This document shows positions 1 to 27,614 of a stretch of 64,000 nucleotides of DNA, piece by piece (the first letter of the stretch is position 1; each line of letters opens with the position of its first letter). The notes below the pieces were generated by a model. The model was not told the origin of the DNA and ran no database searches. It saw only the letters and a program-made list of their open reading frames with translations. The stretch covers positions 60,265,850 to 60,329,849 of the forward strand of contig CM077645.1 in NCBI GenBank assembly GCA_039707465.1, read 5' to 3'. The stretch comes from Rhabdophis nuchalis. Taxonomy: Eukaryota; Chordata; Lepidosauria; Squamata; Natricidae. Both the position numbers and the translations under genes were made by a program.

Positions 1-1000
1 GTTTATTGTTGCCAAAGCACAAAGTCCCATTTATGCAACCAAAAGTTCCAACATCAACATTGTGATTATTTGTGGACCTTTGTGGATTGTCAAAAGTTAT
101 TTTGATAAGGCTGTTCGGTACTTCTTTGATTATTGGTATGTGTTATAAAGGTTCAATTATTTCATTATCTTTCCTGTAACTGCAAAATGAAACAAAACAA
201 AGAAGAGAAGGAGATAACTTCTACTAAGTTCTAGATGATTTACTTATTAGTGATTTGCCCCACAGTCAGAAACTGTGTTAACAGAAAATGGTACTAAATT
301 GTACTATGAAATTGTCATTCACTTAAGTACTTTTTTGTTTAATTATTCATACTGTGTTTTTTGTAAAATGTACTTTAAAGTTTTGTATTCTGATCTTCAA
401 TACTTTGTATTGAATACAAGCCTTTGCTTTTATAAACATAGATAGAAGTGAACAGCAGAACAATAATATAAATTTAACAGAAGTTTTGTTAACCATGCTT
501 CAATTATGACAACTATCTCTATTATTTTATAATATTAAATAATAATTATAATAATATTAATATCAATATTAATTTAATAATATTGAATAATATTGAATAG
601 CATTGGGCTGAGGATATATGTCAGCGCACAAACATTTACAAACACACTAGGTACATATATGTCTAGAATTTAAATACTATTATTATCAAAAACAAAACAA
701 AAATGCCATAATAAATTCATTTACACAGAGACACAAAATTGCTATACAAAAACAAATCAACTGTATTCTTTGTCATTGAGCTAATCTGAACTAAGAGTCA
801 ACAAAATATCCACAAACCTTGCTGTCTTAAAAAGCAATTCCTTAGGGGCTGGCAGACTTCCTGCTGCACTTGATTTTAATGTTTGTTTATTATTTTTTTC
901 TTTTCAGATAATGGGAATCCAGGGCCAATTCCCAAAACAGATTTTAAAAAGAAAGGACATAAGTTCCTCATATATTCTATAGCATAAGATGTTTAAGATG
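1..1000. other. Intergenic, AT-rich, no gene seen
   Basis: No open frame with protein-like content. A very AT-rich low-complexity stretch lies at about 528-602. Confidence 0.5.
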
Positions 1001-1003
1001 TTT

Positions 1004-1086
1004 AAACTCCCAGAATTTCTCATGCTGTCCAGGACATTCTGGGAGTTAAAGTCCATATCTTAAAGTTGCCAAGTTTGCAAAACATT
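1004..1086. repeat. Diverged fragment of a short hAT-like foldback MITE
   Basis: The segment with CTCCCAGAATTT, CTGGGAGTTAAAGTCC and TTAAAGTTGCCAAGTTTG is a diverged version of the inner part of the intact MITE at 20328-20453. Confidence 0.5.
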
Positions 1087-1095
1087 GTTCTATAG

Positions 1096-1231
1096 CAGGG
1101 ATGTCAAACTCAAATCATTACGGCAGTGTTACGTGATATATTAGGACTTTTTTTCCCCTTTGCTAAACTGGGTGTGGGCATGGCCAGCGCATGACACATC
1201 TGACCTGCGGGCCGGGAGTTTGACAGCCCTG
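1096..1231. mobile_element. hAT-type MITE, 136 bp
   Basis: Terminal inverted repeats CAGGGATGTCAAACTC and GAGTTTGACAGCCCTG, flanked by a near-perfect 8-bp target duplication (TTCTATAG / TTGTATAG). A related copy lies at 30509-30635. Confidence 0.8.
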
Positions 1232-2026
1232 TTGTATAGTCTCTGCTCTAAACCAACTTTCTGTAGACATAGTTAACCATTATGTGATTCTTTTTCCCCC
1301 ATTTTCCTTCCTAAAGCTGTCCAATAAAGAATCTGCTAAATTAATGCCTGATTCATGATGATTAAAGATCAGTCAGGGTCGGCAGAAACCATGAGATTAC
1401 TTAAATTCTCAAGCTAATTGTGACTACTAAACTAGGCTTGTTTGTTTTCTTCAACTTGTGACTTGGCTTCTATTTAATATTTACTTTAAAAATTAAATTT
1501 AAATTTAATATTAAAATGTATTTAATGTTTACATCATTGTATAAGTTTTAGCCTCATCATTGAACTTGACTTTAAAAACTGAGAATGAACAAGGATAGAT
1601 GATTATTGCAGAGTTGAAGGCCAAATTCAAAAAGTAGATAGATAGAGGAGAAAACATTACTGTACTCATCAAACAAATTTGTAAGTTTGAATAAGAAGTT
1701 CTAAAAAATAATTCAGCACACTATAACACTGTATTTTGAGATGAAATAAGAAGCTTACTAATTATGAATTATTTCAATCCTATTGTGGGAGAAACCAATG
1801 TAGTCTCAAAGATACTTGAAATCTTTACACATAAGTGACCTTGCAGAAATCAACATTTATTTTAATCTTAATATGTTTTAGCTTCAACATTTCCTTTTAA
1901 CCCTATTTTTAAAGGAAAAAAGCTACATTCCCTATCCACCATTTTTATGTTTAATGAATCTGATACAACATGACCTGATACAAATAAAATAAATGAAATT
2001 CATTAACTTTTTTATGTTATTGTTAC

Positions 2027-2251
2027 TACCCTGTTTTCCCAGATAATAATCCCAATTGGGCTTTTGAGCGCATGCACTAAAATAAGCCCTCCTCCGAAAA
2101 TATTGCAACACTGCAGCAGCCATGAGATGACCATGTTCGCCGTGTCCTGCACCTCAAAAATAATAAGACTTCTCCCAAAATAAGGCCATTTCAAGGGTGG
2201 GGGTGGGTTTAAAAAAATAAGATCCTGTCTTATTTTCAGGGAAATACGGTA
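2027..2251. mobile_element. MITE with TA-flanked TTATTTTCAGGG-type ends
   Basis: Starts TACCCTGTTTTCCCAG and ends TTTTCAGGGAAATACGGTA, a diverged inverted pair bounded by TA, suggesting a mariner-like origin. The inner part (GCTTTTGAGCGCATGC, AATAAGCCCTCCTC) is shared with 62164-62424. Confidence 0.65.
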
Positions 2252-2421
2252 TTAGTGTATTTATTATTTATACAGCAATCATGTCTCTCTGGGATCAGGA
2301 CCAAACCGCAATTGTTCTGTTATAGAAGTTTTAATTTTTTTCAAAGGAAAAATTTGCTATGAGAATTCTTTTTACATTGTCTCTTATATCAATTCTCATA
2401 ATTTCCAGGATGCTATGGAAT

Positions 2422-2560
2422 AGGGGTCACTAACGTTTTGGACCTCAGGGACCACTAAATTCATAATTTTAAATCCCGTGGACCACTAATATGATCTGTC
2501 TAATGACTGGCTGGGTGGGCATGACTAGGTGGTCATCTTACTGGGTGGGCATGGCCAACT
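2422..2560. repeat. Probable DNA-transposon remnant
   Basis: Contains GGGGTCACTAACGTTTTGG and GGGACCACTAAATTC, the style of a hAT non-autonomous end, followed by a TGGGTGGGCATGG repeat. No right end was found. Confidence 0.4.
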
Positions 2561-2649
2561 CAATGTCACTCACATCGAGGGTACCTTGCCAGCCTCTACT
2601 CACCCCTCCCCTCCGAGCTACTCCTCACCTCCCCGCCTGGACTCCTTAG

Positions 2650-2995
2650 GGCCCACACAGGAAGCAGTTGTTGAAGCTAAGCAGCCACCATGACAAAGAA
2701 TTGGCAAAGCTCAGTTCAAATTGGATCTCACCGAGAAGGCAGCTCAGTAGAAGCACCTCACTGACGACTATGAGCATATTTTCCAAGCAGAGGGAAGACC
2801 TGCGGGAGTTCAAGGCCAGGTACCAGTGCCTGAGATAATCAGCCAGTTCCAGTCATGATGCAGTCCCACTGGAACAAGGTCCTACAGCTCTTTGCCACCT
2901 GTGGCACTTCCTTCCAGCCTTTGCCAAAAGCCACACACCAGGACGTTGAAGCAGATCCCAAGTCAGAATTTCAGCCTAAAGAATGCTTTAGGCTC
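2650..2995 (+). pseudogene. Possible degraded coding remnant, unidentified
   Basis: A relatively GC-rich stretch whose plus frames give protein-like pieces in different frames (KAQFKLDLTEKAAQ; QREDLREFKARYQCL; MMQSHWNKVLQLFATCG; EADPKSEFQPKE) separated by frameshifts and stops. That pattern fits a decayed processed gene copy or an inner part of a transposon. The parent was not recognised. Confidence 0.35.
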
Positions 2996-3177
2996 TGGTT
3001 TCAGTTAAAGTAATTGCTTGTATGTTTCTTGAAGTTCCATTAAATGGAACAATCAAAATTATTACTACTCTTAATCTTGTCAAACTACAAGATTTCAGGG
3101 TAGTAAAACAAGAAAAAATATGGATACTTGTTTGAACGTCAATAAAACAGGCAAGTGAAATGCACCCTGTGGTTATC

Positions 3178-3608
3178 TTATACAATAGCAGAGTTGGAAG
3201 GGACCTTGCAGGTCTTCTAGTCCAACCCCCTGCATGGGCAGGACAAATGGCTATCCAACATCTTTTTGAAGACTTCCAGGGTTGGGGCATTCACAACCTC
3301 TGGAGGCAAGCTGTTCCAGAGGTTAATTGTTCTAACTGTCAGGAAATTTCTCCTTAGTTCTAAGTTGCTTTTCTCCTTGATTAGTTTCTACCCATTGCTT
3401 CTTGTCCTGCCCCCAGGTGCCTTGGAGAATAGTTTGGCTCCCTCTTCTTTGTGGCACCCTCTGAGATATCGGAACACTGCTATCATGTCTCCCCTGGTCC
3501 TTCTCTTCATCAAACTAGACATACCCAGCTCCTGCAACCGTTCTTCATATGTTTTAGTCTCCAGTTTCCTAATCATCTTGGTTGCTCTTCTCTGCACTCT
3601 TTATAAAA
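3178..3608 (-). mobile_element. CR1 LINE, 3' fragment
   Basis: Minus-strand translation RRATKMIRKLETKTYEERLQ and MSSLMKRRTRGDMI is the C-terminal end of the CR1 reverse-transcriptase protein, followed by the CR1 3' UTR (GGTCCCTTCCAACTCTGC on minus). It is 5'-truncated, with no complete frame. Confidence 0.9.
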
Positions 3609-4536
3609 GGACTGAACATAGAATATTTAGTATGGTATCTACTGTGTACCACAAGAGTCCTAATGTGGACAAAACCATAGTGCTTCCTAGTGTTTAGTAG
3701 CTGACATAACCTTTCCTCCTTCCATTATCTCTTTATTCGTATGAAAAATGGAAAAAAACAGCTCAGATACAACTTTATTTAATGTTGCCATTTTTCTTGA
3801 AAAACATGACGTTCTCAAACATAGCTTCTATATTATATCATTGACATACGTCATTGTATGTTGTTCTGAAATAAACCCTAGCTTCAGTGTAAGTTATTTC
3901 CAAAAAATGTAGAGTAAATAGTTTTATATTTTATGAGATACTTTATAGTTGTGACTATTGTGCTTTTTCATCAAGCTTTATGTAAACCTCCATGACAATA
4001 ACAAAAGTAATCCAAATCGGATGGAGTTGCTGTGCCCTGCTGTTTGTCTTTTAAGATTTTCTCGCTGCTCCAGTATTATACCTCAAGGCATTGTCTTTGA
4101 AGAAACAGTTTGGGATAGTCTGGATTTCCAGCTACTGCTTGACAGGTAGAACTTTCTGAATAAAATCTATCTCCTGCAGCAGAAAAAGAAATCCATCTTT
4201 CTTGGCAATAGATTTTCTTGTTGTTTACTCAATACTTTGGCACTAAAACACAGCGTGATTTGTTTGGCTATCATTTAACATGATGTAGGAATCCAGCTAC
4301 TATATTTTTTAGCTCATTTTAATATACAGCTCCTTTTAAGGTAATTGAGGGTGGGAACAAAGAATTTCTAAAAGTCATTGAACTTATAGAGGCACTGTTT
4401 GATATTTCAAGTAATTTGATCCTAAATCATGTAATATTTTATTGGCTATAACCAGCATTTGACTTCTGTCAAAAATTAATTTTCAATCTATAAAACTATG
4501 AATAATGAATTATTCCAAAATTATGAAAAGAAGGCA

Positions 4537-5078
4537 TATTTATTTATTTATTTAATTCGATTTGTAAACCGCACCAATCTCCGTCGAGACGGACTCTGGG
4601 CGGTGCACAGGACATTAAAATCTACAATAATAAATAACAAATATACAAAAGTTAAAAAGAAATTAAATAAACCTATGCTAAAATTCCCATTAAAACCTAT
4701 CTAATTTAGCTGAGGCTCTATTGTTCCTAAATTTAAATTCTATGCCAGTCCAGCTTGCTGAAAAAGATGTGTCTTAAGTGAGCGGCGGAAGAGGGGAAGG
4801 TCTCTGATAATATGAAGTTCGGGGGGGGGGGAGGTTGTTCCAGAGAACGGGCCCTGCCACAGAGAAGGCCCTACTCCTGGACGTCGCCAGCCGGCATTGA
4901 CCGGTAGTCAGCACCCTGAGGAGGCCCTCTCTGTGGGAGCGAATCGGTCAGTGGAAGGTATGTGGCAGGAAGCGGTCCCACAAGTAACTAGGCCCCGAGC
5001 CATGGAGCGATTTAAAGATGGTAACAAGCACATTGAAGCGCACCCAGAAGGCCACCGGTAGCCAGTGCAGCTTGTGCA
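4537..5078 (-). mobile_element. L2-clade LINE, 3' fragment (copy 1)
   Basis: Minus-strand 3' end of the same L2 family as 42134-45453, with a (TTTA)n-type tail at 4537-4553 and a G-run at about 4820. 5'-truncated and broken. Confidence 0.85.
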
Positions 5079-5192
5079 TATGATGTATGTCTACAATGTT
5101 TGCAATCAAATAAATTGTCTTTGGTGTGGTTAAGTGTATTATTTCACAGAAAAAGATAATGCAAATTTATATATCCTAAATTCTAGATAGAT

Positions 5193-5420
5193 AGTCTTTA
5201 ACTTAAACTCCAAATCATCATTTGGTGACCATTTGGAGTTACAACAAGAGTGAAAAATGTTATTTATGTCCCATATTTATGACAGTTGTACTATATGGCG
5301 CCATGTGATCGCCATTTGTCACCTTAGCTGACTTACAACAAGTAAAGTCAAAGGGGGATGCCAGATTATTTAACAATTGCAGTGATTCATTTAACAACTT
5401 TTTTGAAGGGAGATTGTAAA
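5193..5420. mobile_element. Fragment of a mariner-like MITE
   Basis: Shares the wording of the two fuller copies at 48640 and 49253 (CATGTGATCGCCATTTG, CAAAGTCAAAGGGGGA, TTTAACAATTGCAGTGATTC). The ends are eroded. Confidence 0.6.
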
Positions 5421-8400
5421 ATAAGAGAACTAAACCACTGTTTTGTTCATCCTAAAAAAGGGATAGATCAGGAGGTGGGGATCCAGTGACATAAAACGAT
5501 CTAGCACAATGGGGCATGAAAATCCAGAGTGCTGGGTTTTTTAAAAGTATGGATGAGTTAATCATTAGGAAACAATTTATATGAATATAGCTTGAAAAAA
5601 GAAGGAATTGTGATTCACTTCCCACTTGATTGAAGAAAAGCAGAATGCTACTTGTACTTTAGCTGTTGGTCCTCAAGTGTTATTTTTGTTGATACTGTAA
5701 CTTTTGCCATACAATTTCTGTGGCTTAGGACGCTGGAAAAATTTCCTAGACTCCGGTGGATACAATAACTCTTCTGGAATATTCACCTGGTTTAACCAGT
5801 GTTTCCAGATAAAGCTTGGGTGCAGTTTGGGTATATTCTGCAAGTTTATGGCCAGCATTTTTCTTATTACCACCAGGTTTTGATATAGCCTTACTAACAC
5901 TTCTATTTTCATTGAATAGAAATAAATAAATTGGAAGGTGCTATTTTACTAGTAGTATCATTTATTCGGATTTCCTAGTAAGTTTTACATCTGTAATGAT
6001 GAACTGTTTTGAAGTAGACATTCAACATTTAGGCTGTAAAGATTATTTTTATCCAACTTACTAAAAAAAAAGAAGCCCAAGTCCTACTGCATTTCTAGGA
6101 ACCCTGGATAAAATTAACAATGAATAAGTCACTAATTAACTTGGTTTTCAAAGAACATATCTTAATCTCCCTTTCCCCTCCATTCTCTTCTTTTCACATC
6201 TTGTGTCTTTTTAGATTGCAAAGCAGAAGACAGAATCTTTCGCCCCAAATTGCTTTGAGGGATCATAATTATTTGAAAAACAGGATTAAAATAGCAAGTA
6301 AATAAATAAAAACAAATAATTGAAATACTTCTGAATTCTTCTAACCTAATAAAATGTTTCATGTGTATTGTGTATCACAGTCACTCCAAACTAGTCAAAA
6401 AAAGGGAAAACTTTGCATCAGGGTGACTAATCAAATTAACAGTAAATAACTGGCATTTTATCATGGCCTTAATAATGTCTTTGCCTGGTCTTCATCTACT
6501 CTTTATTTATTTTAATGCATTGACGTTTCTTGTGAGCCACTGAGAACCAGTCTGAAATGGAACAGCACAGAAATCTTAGTAAGAAATCAATAAATCCAAA
6601 ATTATTTTAAGTAATGAAGTAAATATCAATGAAGTATTGTGGAAAAATTAATATATTTTGGAATAAATGAAAATAAGGAATTATCTCTGGTCTTCATGTG
6701 GTAATATCATATATATGATGTATACTGCTGTAGCATTCTGGTAAGTAATATTTGATAAGTGTCCCTAGCCTTGGCAAAATGCAGCTCTTTTACAATCTAT
6801 ATCATTCTTTTTACCTTCCTAAAATGCCAATTTTCAGTTAAAAGGAATTTTTACTGGCTGAAAGGAAGAAAAATGGACCCTTTGTTCTATTCATTCATTT
6901 GACAGATTTTCTCAGACTGGCAGCCAGCCTTCACATTAAAGCCTTTTTGCTCTTGTTGAATGTCTTTGCTGGACAGGGTTCCTTTTGGACTGGAAAGCTG
7001 CCATAGATATGGAGTTAGCAAGCAGCAGCAGCTTCATAACAGCTTATCTTTACAGTATTTTGATAAACTGGCAGAGCCTTTCTCTGCTGGTAATTGCGTC
7101 TGAATAAATTATCCTTACTCAATGGCTTTCAGGTAAATAAGTGGTTTATGTCTGAAAGGACACTAGGCTATCTGATCACTACATAATTATTAAAGTAGTG
7201 AATATTTATTGAATGGGAGAGACAAAAGTGTAATAATGCACAATCAACTATATTCTTTTACCCAAAATAAATAAATGTCTTAATAATGTTGCTGTCTTCA
7301 ACACATAATAGCAATCTCTTCATGCAGATATTCAAACAAGTAGTTTGTACTGTAATTTGCAATCTGTGTAACATTCATGAATTAAACATATGCATAGAGA
7401 GTTTTCTTGTTGTCTGCTAGTCTGGTGCCTTCCAATATTATTTCCTCTCTATGTTATTTATTAGATAATTCAAAACATCTTAAAGTTCTACTGCAGATCC
7501 CCAATGGAGACAATCTCTTAAGTATCCTGTTAAAAAAACCCAATGTCTAGTATGAAGAAATTGTGAACGGTTTAGAACAATGAGATATATTTTGTTTGCC
7601 TTATCATGATTGTGGAATCAAAACAACTATAATTTGTGCTACCTGTAAGAATATTTGACTCCATGTTTACAGAAAAGAGTAATCAATTGTCTTCAAAATG
7701 GGAGGATTCTATTAATTAGATTCAATGAGAACATGGGAATATAAGAGAACAAAAAAATCCTAGGAGGATTTTTTTTGCAGATGTGCAAAATAGTATCTAA
7801 AATTCAGGATTGCTTTCTTTATGAAAAACTAATTTCTTGCTTTAGAATGTTATCCTGCAAAAATGTTACAACATAATTTGTCTTTTCCCTGGACAAACTG
7901 CCAGCCCGTAACACATGAACAACAAATACTGTAATAAAACAATGCTTTTGATAACAGTAGACAGAACAAGGACAAACTGAAGAGCTATTTCTCAAAAGAG
8001 CTTTTGAGGCTGGTTTGACAAGAAGCCATTGATTCACTTTTTGTAGAGGCCAGTACAGATACTCCCATCATTAAGGTTGTGCAATCTACTTAATCAAAAG
8101 GGAGCTCTCTTAGGAAGTGCAATTAGCATTTGGAGTATAATTTGCCATTTAATGAATACCCTTTTTTATCTGCAATTACTCAGAGCAATACAAACCTCCC
8201 TTGGGCCTTTACCTTTTATCACTACAGAGATCAAATACTGTTCACCCAACTATATTTTGTGGAGTCTTTTTTTCTTATGCAAATAAATACATCATCAGAT
8301 AGCTAGGCACTGTAGCACAAACTGTACTTTGGATTACTCCACTGAAGGCCTAAGAAGGGGACATTTGTGTTCCTAAAGATTGCTTACATATTATAAAAGG

Positions 8401-9618
8401 CTGGCATATTTCTTTCCCTCATTGGTTGTACTACACTAGTTCTATCTTAAAATGGATGACAATAATTTTAAAGAAAACTAGAGTATTTGGCAGCTTGAAA
8501 TTAAGAATAGGTAGGAATACATCATGAAAACATCTTAGCCAATCATTCAAAATATAAATGTTTAGATTTGTCATAAGATTATCTGAGATTTCCTATATAA
8601 TGCTTAATATTATGACTGTAGCCAAACAGGCTACTAGTTAGTTTCAAAAAAGTAATGGCTCTACATGGTAGAGATAGGTGTTCCATATTCCTTAAGGTTT
8701 CCTTGAGAAGAAAAGTTCTGCCAGTATCAAAACTCAGAATGTGATATGGAAAATGATACATGATTAGTAAAACTGTGCCTATGGTCCAATCATCAGAATT
8801 TTTCTTAAACAACATAAGAAAAAATATGCTTTCTTTTTTTAAGTAAAATCGATTCATCTCCACATTGGGAAAGTGATGTTCAATTCATGAACTGAAAAGT
8901 GAAATTAATTTCTTGTAATGGAAAATAAATGATTTAACCTTTTATCTACCTAACCTACTTTTTCCACATGGAGTAATGAAGACTGAAAGGCAGAGGCTCC
9001 ATTTACAAGATGGCATATATAAAGCAAAGGTAAGGCCAGACAGTGTTATTTGAAAAAGAAACCTGGTGGAAAACAGACTTGACGTTTTCAACAAGAAGAA
9101 CTAATAGTCTGGTCTGCAAATTGTTTCTTATGCTGTACGTATGATTATTTTTTAAAAAGATCTTTTGGAATATGGTATAAATTTAAGCATAAATGTATGG
9201 TTAATGAAATTATATTATAAATTATTATTTAAAAAAAAGAATGCTGAAGTGGCTCTCATAGATCCGATCAATGTGGGGAGTTTATATAACAACTGTAATT
9301 AACACCTGATATGAAGCAATAGCTGTGCAAGTAATATAAACACATTTACATAATTTGCAGCAAGTGACATAATTATTTTGGTAGAAAAATACTGGAGCAA
9401 TTTCTTTTTAATGTGAATTATACTTTGTCAATAGAATAATATTAATATTTATAGCAGAACAAAAAATTCAGGGCGCAAAATGAAACATATCATAACTCGG
9501 TTGTCAGTGATATAAGTATGATAAAGTTAAGCATATAGTAAATAAGGAAATTAATTTCAGAAATTAAAATTGCACTGTGGATGTATGATATTTTTTTTAA
9601 AAATCTTGCTGATTTACT
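5421..9618. other. Intergenic upstream of TECTB, nothing recognised
   Basis: No gene, RNA gene or clear repeat recognised in about 4 kb of AT-rich sequence. The TECTB promoter and any 5' non-coding exon should lie here or nearer the start, but no element could be assigned. Confidence 0.5.
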
Positions 9619-9710
9619 CCATCTCTCCTCCTCCTTCTCCCCCTCCTCCTCCTCCTCCTTGGCTATTACAACTAGGATATTGATTCTAGGATATTGAGGC
9701 TAGGATATTG
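9619..9710. repeat. CCT-rich run and an 11-mer tandem repeat
   Basis: A pyrimidine (CTC)n run at 9619-9660 is followed by three spaced copies of CTAGGATATTG within 9671-9710. It lies 200 bp upstream of the TECTB start codon. Confidence 0.7.
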
Positions 9711-9915
9711 CATCTACTTTAAAAGGGAAAATTAATTTTTTAAAAAAAGTTTAAACATGAACCAAAATAAAGTTTCAGAGTGGAAGGTTTCAATTTTTGT
9801 ATATTGTGCTGGATTACTTACAGGCACTTGAAACACATGCAAAAGTGAATTCCTGAGATCTACAACATTATAAAAAAGCAAATTCTTTTTTCTATTATTT
9901 ACATATTTTGGTAGA

Positions 9916-24790
<14,875 letters not shown>

Positions 24791-25880
24791 TATCTGATCC
24801 AACTTCAACTGTTAATTATTACACTGTGGTTCTCTGTTGCTAAAAAAAAGTATTTTGTCCACTTCAAAATTTTGCATAAAAATAATTCTGAGATCTAAGA
24901 ATAATAGTGATTTGTATTCAATTATGTGTTTTCTTAATATACATTACTTGTTTTCTGAACAAGAGAAGAAAAATATTTAATATTATTTACAACTGTGTCC
25001 CGTCCCCCCGCAATGTTAGTCCAAAGAAAAAAGGCAGCATTTTATTTACTTTTGACTACATGAACCAAGCATCTATCTCTTGAATATTGGGACTAGCAAG
25101 AAAATCACTTTGCAGAAATAAGCTAGTTATTGCTAGTAGAGTTTCTTAAAGAATCAAATAGAGAACAGTTACGTTAGCAGAATAATGCCAGGATAAATCA
25201 ATGTACGTCAATTTTGTACTAGAATTAGATCTTGGTTTTTGTATATTATGTTAGAGAAACCTTGTGTGCAACCAAGACCACTGTCTGTTTTTGTGTAAAG
25301 TATATTTGTATTGAGGACACTGACTGAATTCACATGTCTTATTAAGCCATAAATCATGGTTTATAGACCATAATTATACAACAAATCATACAAGAAATGA
25401 CAAAAGACACAGTCCTATCTACCTTCAGATTAATGATTATGCCCATAGAAGCTTCATAGAAAATACACAATGTTTGTATTGTAGTCTTCCTGGGGGAACC
25501 AGTAATAATTGACTATATAACATTTGGTGAATACGTAGGACTTTTGTTCCAAGTTGCATTTCCCTTTAGGACCACCATCAGCTTTTAGAAATAATCACTT
25601 AAAAAAAGTGATTGAAGTTTAAAATTGGATAAAAGGTTGCAATGCCTAGAATATTTCTTAATCTCTATACTCAGTGAATACTTTATTGAGCTGTAACTGA
25701 TGAGCTAATACATTAAACCCATTTATTAAAACTTAACAGTATTTTAGTCAAGAGAATACACATATACTTGAGAACATAAAAAGGAAATAATTACACAATC
25801 CCATTTATAAACATTCAATATAACTTTTCTGAATTAATATACAAACTACAATATAAACTTTTTAAAGATAGACAAATGAA

Positions 25881-25886
25881 AATAAA
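25881..25886 (+). terminator. Candidate polyadenylation signal for TECTB
   Basis: First AATAAA downstream of the TECTB stop, about 1.1 kb away. Other candidates are 26444-26449 and 26461-26466. Nothing in the sequence decides which is used. Confidence 0.2.
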
Positions 25887-26227
25887 AAGATTAAGAAAAC
25901 CATCAGTTTGATAAATGTGCTTTATCTATATTTAATAATTATATTAGACAAATGAATATGTCATTTTTAAAATCAATAATAGATTACAAAATGAAATTGC
26001 TGATATATATTTGTTAGAATACTAAAACCACAACACCTGATCTGAAACAACTAATATTCTTATGGCAATATAAATGAAGAATGAAATTTGAATGAGGGCA
26101 GGAGGAATGTATGTTAATATACTGAAAGACCATGCTTTCCTAAAACTTCAGTGAAATGTTTTAAAAGAATCCAGAAATAATATTTAGATTTTATCTTTTA
26201 AAAAAAAGATAAATAGCTTTATGTCTA

Positions 26228-26350
26228 AGGAGATTCTCAATCACCCAGGTCATGGTTGCCATAAGGTGTCCCAAAGAAGCTTCTTGGATGACAAGTGAAA
26301 TGTTTTCAAACAAACCAAGAAAGTCCTGTTGCCTTTTGGAGAAAGCACCT
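26228..26350. repeat. Interspersed repeat related to 15655-15785
   Basis: GAAGCTTCTTGGATGACAAG, GTGAAATGTTTTCAAACAAA and GTCCTGTTGCCTTTTGGAGA. Same family as 15655-15785 in the opposite sense. Possibly a Penelope-like terminal region. Confidence 0.45.
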
Positions 26351-26466
26351 TTGTGGGTTAATTAGCTTTAGATTTTTCTACTTCATTTTACATTGCTTTG
26401 TTTCTAATGCAAATTCTGTTCTGGAATGGCATCTGTACTATGCAATAAAACACACACTTCAATAAA

Positions 26467-26472
26467 TTTATT
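26467..26472 (-). terminator. Candidate polyadenylation signal for GUCY2G
   Basis: TTTATT on the plus strand (AATAAA on minus), about 1 kb past the GUCY2G stop. It abuts plus-strand AATAAA copies, so the two 3' ends could meet or overlap here. Not decisive. Confidence 0.2.
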
Positions 26473-27479
26473 TCTAAGTAGATATTGTTGACCCTTAAGG
26501 AGTTCTTGCTTATGTGTCAATAAGTTACGTTGTGCCTGATGAGATCACTATACTATTTCCTTAGTTGTCCATTTTGCTAATCATATTTTTTTTAAAAAAA
26601 ATACAAAACCATATACACAGACAATATGCATGGCATTATACCATTTCTTATACTAGTGTAAAAAGCGAACTTTTTAGTATGCTATTCAATGAGTAATAAG
26701 AATCTTTGCGACAGATCCTTGTGATGCACTTATATAGAAATGGTAACAGTGGATGAAAAGAAAAAATCAAGGTAAGTAAAAAATATCCTACTAATTGCCC
26801 ATGGGTATTTCTCTTTAATTTAAATGTGCTTTATGGGTCTATTCGTTGATAATGTAAACTTTAGGTTTGGAACAAATGTGACTTCTAGAAGATGGTAAGC
26901 TTATAAATGCCTAAAAAAGCTCTAGCCCTATGGAAGAAAAGCAGCCTTATACTTGTTTTGAATTGTCTGTCCAAAAGGTAGCAATATGACTATGAAGAAT
27001 CAGGTTAATATGATATTATTATTTAGAAGGACTGTGCTGTGTTTCAGATACTATTCCCCAATGATACTTCAAAGTTTGGATCAAATGTAGGTCATAGGGC
27101 CTACAAATGTTTAAATCAGCTATGGCGGGGTTTTTTTTAAACAAGTGTACAGCAACTGCAGAAGCCATCCACGTGAACACAGAAAAAGACACAGCTACTT
27201 TACAGAGCTCCAGATAGGTATTATGCTTATGCTCCCATTTACATCAAAGCACCTTCTTTGAATGAAATCTATTAGATATATTTCCCTCTTTTCTACCAGT
27301 TTGACAATTAAGATAGTTTACAATATAAAGTGTCCAAACTATAGGCTAAACAGCAATGCAAAGTAAATATAAAGATAAATGTCAAACATTAAAATTAAAT
27401 TAACAGTTAACATGGAGAAAGAAGTGTTTTTAGTAAATGTCTAAGTACTAGGAAATCACAATGAGTTAATACATTTAGA

Positions 27480-27614
27480 TCAAGTAAAGTCCTTAGCTAC
27501 ATATTCTGCCTCATTTCCCTTCAGCTGTGGTTGGAACTTGCTGTTGAAATCTGGTAGTGGCATGTCAAATCCAGCTTTTCCTTTCAGCCAAAAAGTCCTC
27601 TGCTGTCCTTTACC
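27480..27614 (-). CDS. GUCY2G: GUCY2G visible exon 20 (C-terminus, stop)
   Basis: 135 nt including the TGA at 27480-27482. [13 protein letters not shown] is the conserved end of the cyclase domain, followed by a short divergent tail ending YVAKDFT. The acceptor is TTGCTAG. Confidence 0.93.
   Translation of the reverse strand, partial: GKGQQRTFWLKGKAGFDMPLPDFNSKFQPQLKGNEAEYVAKDFT

Larger units (their letters stand above)
24791..27479. other. Convergent intergenic gap / 3' UTRs
   Basis: Holds the 3' UTRs of TECTB (plus) and GUCY2G (minus). Apart from the repeat at 26228-26350 and candidate polyadenylation signals, nothing is recognised. Confidence 0.6.
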
